This document shows positions 1-6,105 of a DNA stretch of 6,375 bases, in pieces; the first letter of the stretch is position 1, and the number at the start of each line of letters is the position of its first letter. The notes below the pieces were generated by a model, which made no database searches, was not told the origin of the DNA, and saw only the letters and a list, made by a program, of their open reading frames with translations. A program made the position numbers and the translations under genes. Source of the DNA: Gammaproteobacteria bacterium (lineage in GTDB: Bacteria; Pseudomonadota; Gammaproteobacteria; Pseudomonadales; UBA7434); the NCBI GenBank assembly GCA_024280785.1, contig JAJRPK010000127.1, positions 1 to 6,375 on the forward strand, read 5' to 3'.

Positions 1-653
1 CTGGCGACCAGATCGGCTCTGACTAACTCTTCAGATATACCTTGGTCGTTAGAGAGCATAGCAATCCAGTTTTCGACGTTCTCTCCTTCTACCATACCAA
101 GATGTACGCCATTGGTTCGAATACCTTTTGGCCCCATTTCGATGGCCATAGAACGCACCAAACTCGCCATAGCCGCTTTAGAAGCGGCATAGGACGCTAA
201 TCCTGCGGGAGGATTGAAAGAGGCACCGCTGTTAACGAGAACAATGTTCCCACCACCCCGCTCGGTCATTGACGGAATACAAGCTTGAATCAAATATAAT
301 GCACCGAAAAAATTGCAGTCCATAACGGTTCGCCATTGCTCGGGATCTGCTTCGTCTATATTTTTATAATCTCCCGGGTCGTGTCCATTTTGTACAAGAA
401 TATCTACTCCGCCATATTGCTGAATAGCGGCATCAACCAATTCTTTACAGGAGTTACCATCGGTTAGATCCGTTACTTGCGTCATCACTTCTGCACCGTT
501 ATTACGCAACTCATCGGCTAACGCCACAAGCCGACTCTCTGTACGGGCGCCGATTACTAATTTAGCCCCTTCTTTCGCAAACAGCGAAGCAATTTCAGTA
601 CCCATACCAGGCCCTATCCCGGTAATCACGGCCACTTTATCTTTTAACAGCAT
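1..653 (-). CDS. SDR-family oxidoreductase, 3' end beyond window
   Basis: Classical short-chain dehydrogenase/reductase expected to interconvert an alcohol and a ketone with NAD(P)(H) in the cytoplasm; 217 residues are visible and the C-terminus lies off the left edge. Seen: cofactor loop TGIGPGMG (residues 11-18), an Arg at 37 after the second strand (NGAR-like, here IGAR, hinting at NADP but not proving it), and the catalytic set Asn114, Ser142, Tyr155 and Lys159 (YAASK). The usual NNAG motif is replaced by QNGH at 88-91. The start chosen is the ATG at 653 because GGAG at 660-663 sits 6 bases ahead of it; an in-frame ATG at 665 would add four residues but has no good ribosome site. A perfect inverted repeat lies 78 bases upstream. 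The gene faces away from the plus-strand genes and in the same direction as the DapB-like gene, separated from it by about 200 bases. Substrate unknown; the general style resembles SDRs of steroid-degrading bacteria, which is inference. Confidence 0.93.
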   Translation of the reverse strand, partial: MLLKDKVAVITGIGPGMGTEIASLFAKEGAKLVIGARTESRLVALADELRNNGAEVMTQVTDLTDGNSCKELVDAAIQQYGGVDILVQNGHDPGDYKNIDEADPEQWRTVMDCNFFGALYLIQACIPSMTERGGGNIVLVNSGASFNPPAGLASYAASKAAMASLVRSMAIEMGPKGIRTNGVHLGMVEGENVENWIAMLSNDQGISEELVRADLVA

Positions 654-730
654 TATCTTCTCCATTGATTCTAATCATTGTTATATCTAATCGAAAGCCG
701 AATTACGGTGATACGTCATAATGTTAAATT

Positions 731-747
731 TACCGATAGAATCGGTA
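731..747. promoter_or_regulatory. Perfect 7-bp inverted repeat, candidate operator
   Basis: TACCGAT and ATCGGTA flank a 3-base spacer, making a perfect 17-base palindrome in the gap between the DapB-like gene's stop and the first SDR's start at 653. Size and symmetry match binding sites of TetR-type dimers. No T-tract follows, so it is unlikely to be a terminator. The probable target is the minus-strand SDR. Whether the local TetR protein binds here is not known, and the other palindrome at 2006-2029 has a different half-site. Confidence 0.5.
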
Positions 748-871
748 GCCTATTGAATGATGAAAAAGGGCTTTGTTAAGTCTGACATGCTGTATTTCTC
801 TTGGACTAAGCTTGGGGAAAACTACCGTTTACGACCCTTTTAATACTATCTTGCTAACGATTTAATACAGC

Positions 872-1927
872 CTATCGACACCGATATGCATTTACAGCGG
901 TAATGAGCGGCAAATCAAGTTGAGTTTTAAACCCAGCGGAAGCGGCAACCACCATAGGAATGCTGTTAACACAGTTCATCGCCGTACCTAGCATTCCGGG
1001 CTCCCCGTGCTCCAATCGCTCGAAATCTAACTGCATTTTCATCGGAGGGTCTCCCTCAACAACAACGTCATAACGGCAGTGTGCGTCGTAAGGCCAATTG
1101 GGTTCCGTGCTACCGCCGGTTTTCCAATAGGTTTCGAAGACAATGACCGGCTCTCCAGCTATGATTCCACTATAGGTAAAATGCTGGCCAGCCACGTTGC
1201 CTTTTTTAATAATGCCTGCTTCAATGACAGTATCTTCCATAGCAACAGCAAACTCATGTTGCTTTTGAAAGTCGTCAATTTTCATACCTAGCCCATCGGC
1301 CACTAATTGAATCGATTCAAAAAATATGGTGCTCATAATCTCCAGCAAAGCCGGTGGTTCTTTCGCCGCAAGATCCGCATCCATATTGAAGCCTAATTGA
1401 TCGAATACCATCTCGGGGCTTTCACCGATTTCACCCATATTAACCATTTCATAAACGGTGATTTTGTTAATCTCCCGGCACATCGCCGATAAAACCAGCG
1501 GCAAGCGATCGCCAGCAAAACCCGGATGAATACCAGACCCGTGCAAGGTAGAGTTTCCTTTCATGCAGGCTGCTATCAAGCGCGCCTCGTCGGCCTTGTC
1601 ACGAATAGTGGTAAACCCTGAAGGGCTGATCAGGTTTTTTCCTGCAGCGAGTATTCGGCACATCTCACTAACATCGGCAAGAAGCGGTGCATAGATGACG
1701 ATATCGGCATCGAGCCCAAGCAACATTTCTTCATCTTTACTGGCCAGAACACCGATCGGGCCAACCCCTGCAATCTCTCCCGCATCGAGACCGACCTTAG
1801 CATCGGTAAAAACCCAGCAACCCACTAATTCGAAATCAGGGTGATTGGCGCATCGCTCAATGACGTATTTGCCAATCTCACCCGTAGCCCATTGAATAAT
1901 TTTGAACGGAGTATTTTTCGATTTCAC
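872..1927 (-). CDS. Dihydrodipicolinate reductase-like NAD(P)-dependent oxidoreductase
   Basis: 351-residue protein of the family usually annotated as dihydrodipicolinate reductase N-terminal domain or NAD(P)H-dependent amine dehydrogenase, related to 2,4-diaminopentanoate dehydrogenase. It is not a true lysine-pathway DapB: it is longer (about 350 versus about 270) and sits among catabolic genes. Seen: Rossmann start FKIIQWATGEIGK with the glycine loop at 14-19, the second strand FELVGCWVF (32-40), KVGLDAGE (44-51) typical of the family, DADIVIYAP (73-81), and the conserved HGSGIHPGFAGD at 129-140. The start is a GTG at 1927, supported by AAGGAG eight bases upstream on the minus strand. It is divergent from the SDR at 2077 across 149 bases containing a palindrome, so the two may be co-regulated. 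The chemical reaction of most members is unproven; close relatives are abundant in actinobacterial and gammaproteobacterial degraders of steroids and similar compounds. No damage is visible. Confidence 0.85.
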   Translation of the reverse strand: MKSKNTPFKIIQWATGEIGKYVIERCANHPDFELVGCWVFTDAKVGLDAGEIAGVGPIGVLASKDEEMLLGLDADIVIYAPLLADVSEMCRILAAGKNLISPSGFTTIRDKADEARLIAACMKGNSTLHGSGIHPGFAGDRLPLVLSAMCREINKITVYEMVNMGEIGESPEMVFDQLGFNMDADLAAKEPPALLEIMSTIFFESIQLVADGLGMKIDDFQKQHEFAVAMEDTVIEAGIIKKGNVAGQHFTYSGIIAGEPVIVFETYWKTGGSTEPNWPYDAHCRYDVVVEGDPPMKMQLDFERLEHGEPGMLGTAMNCVNSIPMVVAASAGFKTQLDLPLITAVNAYRCR

Positions 1928-2005
1928 GTTATTGTCTCCTTTGCCTTATATGACGTTTGCTTTAGTACGATGCCTGTTCTGGCAGCCGACGACAGTTAAC
2001 CATAT

Positions 2006-2029
2006 AAAATAGTTGCTGTGAACTATTTT
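2006..2029. promoter_or_regulatory. Perfect 9-bp inverted repeat in divergent promoter region
   Basis: AAAATAGTT (2006-2014) and AACTATTTT (2021-2029) are exact reverse complements around the 6-base spacer GCTGTG. The site is 47 bases before the SDR start at 2077 and 78 bases from the GTG start at 1927, where an operator controlling both directions would be expected. A T run at 2026-2034 makes it look like a terminator, but the stem is nearly all A/T and no gene ends here. TATAAAAT at 2003-2010 overlaps the left arm and could serve as a -10 element, with no convincing -35. Confidence 0.5.
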
Positions 2030-2076
2030 TTTTTATAAGATCAAAGCTTCATTTTCTGACGCTGAGAGAAATCACT

Positions 2077-2901
2077 ATGGGATTGAGTATTGATTTAACC
2101 GACAAAGTTGCCATCGTTACCGGATCAGGCATGGGAGTTGGCGAAGGCATTGCGATTGCATTGGCCGATGCTGGAGCGCATATCGTCTGCAACGCGCGAA
2201 CCCTGTCCGATATAGAGCGGACGGTAGCCACGATCAAAAAACGCGGTGGGCGGGCACTCGCCGTCTCCGGAGACGTCACTATACCCGAAGATTTAGATAC
2301 CTTGGTAAGCGCCACACTCAAAGAGTTTGGCCGCATAGATATTGTTATCAATAATGCCGGCGGCACAATTTTCAATGGTGTGCTCGACATCAGTGATGAC
2401 GAATTTTCGTTTATCTTTGACTGGAACACAAAATCGGCCTTTATGCTGTCAAAGCGGGTCGCGCCCTATATGGTAAAACAGGGAGAAGGTGTGATTATCA
2501 ATATTTCCTCTGCCGTGGGCCATCTTACCGGCAGAGGTATGATGGCATATGGCGTGGCAAAAGCAGGACTGGATTACCTAAGCAAGAGTCTGGCCGATGA
2601 ACTTGCACCTTTCGTTAGAGTGAATGCCATCGCACTGGGGTCTATTATGACTCCCGCTCTGGAAAGAACACTGATTGATGAAGACGAAAGCTTTGGCCGA
2701 ATACTTAAAGAAAAAACCCCACTGAGAAGTATTGGAGATGCCGGCAAAGTAGGCGAAACAGTGGCTTTCTTGTGTTCCCCGGCTGCCGATTATATCACCG
2801 GCGCCGTACTCCGTTACGATGGTGGGCTACAAGATACCAACCTCCCCTTTCGGCTACCGGATTTAGACATTACTTTAGGCAACCATAACGAAAAGGATTA
2901 G
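2077..2901 (+). CDS. SDR-family oxidoreductase (hydroxysteroid dehydrogenase-like)
   Basis: 274-residue classical SDR, predicted cytoplasmic NAD(P)-dependent alcohol/ketone oxidoreductase. Seen: cofactor loop TGSGMGVG (15-22), NART with Arg40 after the second strand, GDV at 64-66, NNAG at 91-94, and catalytic Asn116, Ser144, Tyr157 and Lys161 (YGVAK). The C-terminal half (ALGSIMTPAL, TPLRSIG, FLCSPAADYITG, GGLQ) has the layout of 7-alpha-hydroxysteroid dehydrogenase-type enzymes, but this is a resemblance recalled by eye and does not fix the substrate. A tail of about 20 residues after the GG motif (LPFRLPDLDI onward) is longer than usual for a 250-residue SDR. The ATG at 2077 has only a modest GAGAGA ribosome site. 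It is divergent from the DapB-like gene and its TAG overlaps the GTG of the TetR gene by one base, so the two plus-strand genes are almost certainly cotranscribed. Confidence 0.93.
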   Translation: MGLSIDLTDKVAIVTGSGMGVGEGIAIALADAGAHIVCNARTLSDIERTVATIKKRGGRALAVSGDVTIPEDLDTLVSATLKEFGRIDIVINNAGGTIFNGVLDISDDEFSFIFDWNTKSAFMLSKRVAPYMVKQGEGVIINISSAVGHLTGRGMMAYGVAKAGLDYLSKSLADELAPFVRVNAIALGSIMTPALERTLIDEDESFGRILKEKTPLRSIGDAGKVGETVAFLCSPAADYITGAVLRYDGGLQDTNLPFRLPDLDITLGNHNEKD

Positions 2902-3524
2902 TGACTGTGCATAAGGTTATTCAGTGGAGTGCCGACAACGCGGGAAAACAGGCTACCAAGAGCAAAAAAACTCAAGATAAGATTTTGAAGGCCGTGATAT
3001 CACTAATCCATGAGGGCGGCTTTGCCGCCGCTAGTTCGACAAAAATTGCGCGGGCAGCTGGTATATCCTGGGGTGTTGTCCAACATCATTTTGGTGATAA
3101 GAAAGGCATTCTTACCGCCGTACTCGATCAATGCACTTGTGATTACATAGAGCACATGTCAAAAACGGTCGATACTCGTGTCTCGCCAAAAAAAAGAATT
3201 CGTCAATATATAAAGCAATGTTGGCAATTCTACCAAAGTGAACAATATCTCGTAATACTGGAAATTCTTCTGGCGACCCACGCCACCCACACTGAGCTCA
3301 CTAGCCCCAAGGTTCTACGCGAGAGAGCTGAAACCCTGTTAATTCAGTGGCAGGGGTTTTTCCCTGACAGCACAGCGGATAGTAATACTATCTCGGGAGT
3401 TATCCGCCACGTACATATTATCTTAACAGGGCTAGTTATCGACCACGTACTCGAAGGAGAGGTACTGGATATTGGATGGCACTTGGATTGCTTATCTACA
3501 ACTATCGAAAGTCAAATATATTAA
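2901..3524 (+). CDS. TetR/AcrR-family transcriptional regulator with unusual N-terminal extension
   Basis: 207-residue TetR-family regulator, probably a ligand-responsive repressor of this cluster. Seen: helix 1 at about 24-38 (TQDKILKAVISLIHE), GGF at 39-41, and the helix-turn-helix at about 45-64 (STKIARAAGISWGVVQHHF) followed by DKKGIL, the classic end of the DNA-binding domain; the rest is the variable ligand/dimer domain, ending LDIGWHLDCLSTTIESQIY. The core of about 187 residues is normal for the family. The first 20 residues are not: they read HKVIQWSADNAGKQAT, like the start of the DapB-like oxidoreductase family. Start is GTG at 2901 or GTG at 2907; AAGGA at 2893-2897 fits the second better (about 9 bases). 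No ATG occurs before the HTH, so the extension is probably translated. Its gene directly follows the SDR with a one-base overlap. Likely targets are the palindromes at 2006-2029 or 731-747; this is inference. Confidence 0.9.
   Translation: MTVHKVIQWSADNAGKQATKSKKTQDKILKAVISLIHEGGFAAASSTKIARAAGISWGVVQHHFGDKKGILTAVLDQCTCDYIEHMSKTVDTRVSPKKRIRQYIKQCWQFYQSEQYLVILEILLATHATHTELTSPKVLRERAETLLIQWQGFFPDSTADSNTISGVIRHVHIILTGLVIDHVLEGEVLDIGWHLDCLSTTIESQIY
2907..2957 (+). other. Possible 5' remnant of a DapB-like gene fused to the TetR gene
   Basis: Residues 3-19 of the TetR product (VHKVIQWSADNAGKQAT) align without gaps to residues 8-23 of the neighbouring oxidoreductase (FKIIQWATGEIGKYVI): K, I, Q, W, G and K are identical and I/V and A/S are conservative. 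The glycine loop has partly decayed (TG replaced by AD). Inference: an ancestral SDR-DapB-like operon lost most of the second gene by a deletion that joined its first codons in frame to a TetR gene. Chance resemblance over such a short stretch remains possible. Confidence 0.45.
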
Positions 3525-3795
3525 CCATTGCGCAACAACCAGCCTAACGGTTTCATTATTCCGACGCACAGCACACTGCTTATTCGTATAAATTGGGCGG
3601 TAACGATAATCAAAAGATCCTCCCCAATAGTCACCGAGAACAAACAGTCAGGCGGCGTCAACATGCAAACACTCGTTACAAAAAGTTATTGTTTCACTCA
3701 AGATAATGATGAGTATCCTCAGTCGTATCACTCTGGCATCTGTTAAAATGCCGGCTTGAAAGTCAACTTACAAAACGCACTATCAGGGGGCACAC
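3525..3795. other. Noncoding gap between TetR gene and third SDR
   Basis: 271 bases with no convincing gene. A TTG-started reading frame fills much of it but has no ribosome site and no recognisable protein character. The size allows a separate promoter for the SDR at 3796; TGTTAAAAT near 3741-3749 is a possible -10 element, but no good -35 was found. No clear hairpin terminator after the TetR stop. Confidence 0.4.
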
Positions 3796-4620
3796 ATGCC
3801 ATTGGCATTCACAGGCTTAGAAGGCAAAGTTGCCATTATCACTGGCGCTGGACGCATGCGTAGTATCGGTCGGGCAATAGCCGTTCAGATGGCTAAAGCA
3901 GGCTGCGATATTGTGATTACCGGAACGGGCAGAGCGCCAGAATATTATCCCGACGATGAGAAAGAAGCTGGCTGGCGCGACATTGAATCCGTCGCCGATG
4001 AAGTACGCTCTTTAGGCTGCCGTGCTCTCGCTGTGGTCAGCAATGTCGCCGATCTCGACTCGGTAAAAGCACTCGCCGATCAAGTCGAAAAAGAAATGGG
4101 GCGGGTAGACTTTATTATCAATAATGCTGGCGCTCCTCGCGCAGATGATCGCGTACCCGTGGTCGAATTAGATCCCGCTACCTGGCGAAAAATTATTGAT
4201 ATCAACCTCAATGGCACCTTCTACATGAGCCAGGTCTTTGGTCAACGTTTAATCGATCAAAGTGAAGGTGGCGCCATCATTAACATCTCCTCCATCGGTG
4301 GAAAATTAATGGCGCCTAATACCGCCGCTTATGCCTCCAGTAAAGCCGCCATTCACGCTTTGACTGTTGCCATGTCGGGAGAAGTTGGCGCTTACGGTAT
4401 TCGCGTGAACGCCATTTGCCCCGGCATTATCAGTACCTCACGACTGGATGATTTGCCGGTCGAAACCTGGGCCGATATTATCAATGACTACATTCCACTG
4501 AAGCGTGCCGGGGACCCCTCTGAAATTGGAAACATGACCGCCTTTCTTTGTAGCGACCAAGGGTCTTGGGTTAGTGGACAGCTTTACAACGTGGATGGAG
4601 GGCAATGTGGAGGAAGGTAG
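3796..4620 (+). CDS. SDR-family oxidoreductase with widened cofactor loop
   Basis: 274-residue classical SDR, predicted cytoplasmic NAD(P)-dependent oxidoreductase. Seen: cofactor loop TGAGRMRSIG (16-25), which is two residues longer than the standard TGxxxGxG; a GTGR segment at 43-46 followed by a charged insert YYPDDEKEAGWRDIESVADE (50-69); NNAG at 109-112; and catalytic Asn137, Ser166, Tyr179 and Lys183 (YASSK). The end SDQGSWVSGQLYNVDGGQ is the normal SDR C-terminus. The insert after the second strand and the widened loop mark a recognisable subgroup also seen, as far as I recall, in actinobacterial and proteobacterial degraders; FabG-like annotation would be too specific. The start ATG at 3796 is backed by AGGGGG at 3785-3790, five bases upstream. 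It may be in the same regulon as the upstream SDR-TetR pair, but the 271-base gap argues for its own promoter. Confidence 0.93.
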   Translation: MPLAFTGLEGKVAIITGAGRMRSIGRAIAVQMAKAGCDIVITGTGRAPEYYPDDEKEAGWRDIESVADEVRSLGCRALAVVSNVADLDSVKALADQVEKEMGRVDFIINNAGAPRADDRVPVVELDPATWRKIIDINLNGTFYMSQVFGQRLIDQSEGGAIINISSIGGKLMAPNTAAYASSKAAIHALTVAMSGEVGAYGIRVNAICPGIISTSRLDDLPVETWADIINDYIPLKRAGDPSEIGNMTAFLCSDQGSWVSGQLYNVDGGQCGGR

Positions 4621-4669
4621 TGGCCGCTGCGTAGCGAGCTGGGCAACAACGGGGATATTGTTTTAATAA

Positions 4670-4692
4670 TGACGGACCGGACGGGACTCGAA
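4670..4692 (-). other. tRNA 3'-end-like segment, possible att-site remnant
   Basis: On the minus strand this reads TTCGAGT (T-loop positions 54-60), CCCGT (61-65), CCGGTCC (66-72), G73, then TCA where CCA would be expected. The spacing fits a tRNA 3' end exactly. The five bases before the loop (TCAAT) do not pair with CCCGT and no D-arm or anticodon arm is found further upstream, so this is not a functional tRNA. Tyrosine-recombinase elements commonly carry such tRNA 3' ends at their attachment sites; the link here is inference. Confidence 0.35.
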
Positions 4693-4795
4693 ATTGAAGC
4701 CGCATGTTTTGATATGTCTTGATGAATCCTATCTCATTGTTTTATATCGTTATTTTATTTTTACATCCACATGAAATCACATAAATACATAACCC

Positions 4796-4820
4796 ACCGA
4801 CCAAAATACCGACCAAGAAT
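4796..4820 (+). repeat. Tandem direct repeat ACCGACCAA
   Basis: Two adjacent copies, ACCGACCAAAAT (4796-4807) and ACCGACCAAGAAT (4808-4820), identical over the first nine bases and again in the final AAT apart from one inserted base. Purpose unknown; it could be a protein-binding site such as an integrase arm site or a chance iteron. Confidence 0.6.
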
Positions 4821-4954
4821 AGTTGTGCCTCCTTGTAAGTTGCCCTCTACAAATACTACTTACGTTATCAACGAATAACAAACGCCTTTGATACGCATTT
4901 CACCCTTGAATTATCGTTTAATGCCAGTTAATTAGTCAGTGCCGTTGTTTAGGC

Positions 4955-5479
4955 TCATCGCCTTTTCTTTTTCCGTGAAAAACCCACCCCTGCTAAACCT
5001 AACCCCAGTAAGGCCAGACTACTGGGTTCCGTTACAGAGACGCTACCAGAAACCGTTTCAACCACCCATTGAAAAGGCGAACCTATAAAAGATGGAGCGT
5101 CTAATGCAGTAGAACTTAGCGTTCCCACACCTATGAATTGAGAAGTTTCAACATGCATGTTAGCGTGTAACCAATCTTGACTTTCGTCTTGTGAAAACAT
5201 CCCATGCGCTTGTGGAAATATCCCATAAGCGAAAAAGGGACCAAATCGAAGCCCGGGAAAAGGTTCATACAACAAACCGAAGCCATCTCCAACGACCGCA
5301 GTCAACGATCTGGCCAGGGTCTCATTACCCCACCATGCCTGACTCTCTAACAATGCTTGGTTTTCAGTGAAAGAACCTTGGACCGTGTTCAAATCATAGG
5401 AGACATCGTCAACAATGATAAGTAGCGCGTGGCCGTAAGCCGGCAAGATAAGAAAGAAAAAGTGGATTAAATACTTCAT
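4955..5479 (-). CDS. Secreted PEP-CTERM sorting-domain protein
   Basis: 174-residue exported protein. Seen: a signal peptide at 1-18 (MKYLIHFFFLILPAYGHA, likely cut after GHA), a globular middle rich in aromatic residues and glycine with no recognised domain, and a C-terminal sorting signal at about 150-174: TEP-SS, a hydrophobic stretch LALLGLGLAGVGF, then basic RKKKRR. This is the PEP-CTERM arrangement, recognised by exosortase (EpsH/XrtA) and usually linked to exopolysaccharide export and outer-surface display; the first Pro of PEP is Thr here. Such proteins normally occur in many copies per genome with the exosortase elsewhere. Start ATG at 5479 has AAGGT eight bases upstream. It stands alone, with about 155 bases to the next minus-strand gene. 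Actual role unknown. Confidence 0.85.
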   Translation of the reverse strand: MKYLIHFFFLILPAYGHALLIIVDDVSYDLNTVQGSFTENQALLESQAWWGNETLARSLTAVVGDGFGLLYEPFPGLRFGPFFAYGIFPQAHGMFSQDESQDWLHANMHVETSQFIGVGTLSSTALDAPSFIGSPFQWVVETVSGSVSVTEPSSLALLGLGLAGVGFSRKKKRR

Positions 5480-5634
5480 AAAATTTACCTTATATCAAAA
5501 CAAAGGGTATTGATAAATTAACTTTCCGCTTCGAAAAAGCTCTAACATCAATCTTCTTACGCTGCAACTACCTGATTCCAAGGCGTAAAGACTCGCTGGA
5601 AAAACAGCCTATAATTTGGCATTATTTTTAACTG

Positions 5635-6105
5635 CTATCTACTCATCAAGACCTTTGACCTCTTGACCTTACTGAAATCGACACCCTCATTACTAACAAG
5701 TTTATATACAAGATTGAGACCATCGTAATGACGATAACCATCACTACTCATCACGATACTACAGTCGTCAATTGGCTTCCTTTCATAAAACCGCAAGAAC
5801 TTTTCTTCTCCATTTAAATATTTAATTTTCAACGCCAAGTCGCAACGCAAAAAAGGCTCACCACCATAACCTATATCATCTTTAAGTGCCAATTTTTCTA
5901 TGTTAAGTGCATAGTCATTCGAAAGTGCTTTTATTTCAGACGTAACACCTTTAAAAAGATAAACCTGAGAAATCCCATCTTTAAAATTTATTTCTTTTTC
6001 TTCATGTGATTGATAAATATTCTCAGAAGTAAAATAAAGAACGACAAACACTAATAAAGGCAGACAAAAAATAACAGCAGCAATCTTAGCAGCACTCTTA
6101 ATCAT
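5635..6105 (-). CDS. Small membrane-anchored hypothetical protein
   Basis: 156-residue protein that I do not recognise. Seen: one hydrophobic segment at about 7-26 preceded by Lys residues, so the rest (27-156) probably faces the periplasm, or the segment is an uncleaved signal anchor. The soluble part is rich in charged residues and beta-prone stretches and has two cysteines (88 and 115) that could form a disulfide. No lipobox is evident: Cys14 is inside the hydrophobic core but not in an LxxC-type cleavage setting. Its ATG overlaps the upstream gene's TGA in an ATGA, implying translational coupling and a linked function. Codon use is AT-richer than in the SDR cluster. An immunity or accessory protein to the upstream gene is possible but unproven. 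Confidence 0.7.
   Translation of the reverse strand: MIKSAAKIAAVIFCLPLLVFVVLYFTSENIYQSHEEKEINFKDGISQVYLFKGVTSEIKALSNDYALNIEKLALKDDIGYGGEPFLRCDLALKIKYLNGEEKFLRFYERKPIDDCSIVMSSDGYRHYDGLNLVYKLVSNEGVDFSKVKRSKVLMSR

Larger units (their letters stand above)
4621..4954. other. Gene-free convergent intergenic region
   Basis: 334 bases between two converging genes. No coding frame of note on either strand. It is AT-rich beyond about 4700. It contains a tRNA-3'-end-like segment (4670-4692), a tandem repeat (4796-4820), and weak hairpins only: AACAA/TTGTT near 4646-4663 followed by TT, and GTTAT/ATAAC at 4864-4879. Neither is a convincing terminator. It separates the metabolic cluster from unrelated genes. 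Confidence 0.6.

Noticed and set aside
1079..1291. Plus-strand reading frame of 70 codons
   Set aside because: Lies wholly antisense to the well-supported DapB-like gene, with no ribosome site or protein-like features.
2006..2034. Hairpin plus T-tract read as a rho-independent terminator
   Set aside because: The stem is almost pure A/T and it sits between divergent gene starts where nothing terminates; an operator is more likely.
2049..2429. Minus-strand reading frame of 126 codons
   Set aside because: Antisense shadow of the SDR at 2077; low-complexity Ser/Pro/Ile composition and no family resemblance.
3528..3746. 72-codon frame from a TTG, with an inner ATG at 3663 giving a 27-residue peptide
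   Set aside because: No ribosome site for the TTG. The inner ATG has only a weak GGCGG upstream and the peptide resembles nothing I recognise.
4670..4760. Complete tRNA gene on the minus strand
   Set aside because: Only the 3' end fits; the T-stem 5' side does not pair and no anticodon or D-arm is present upstream.
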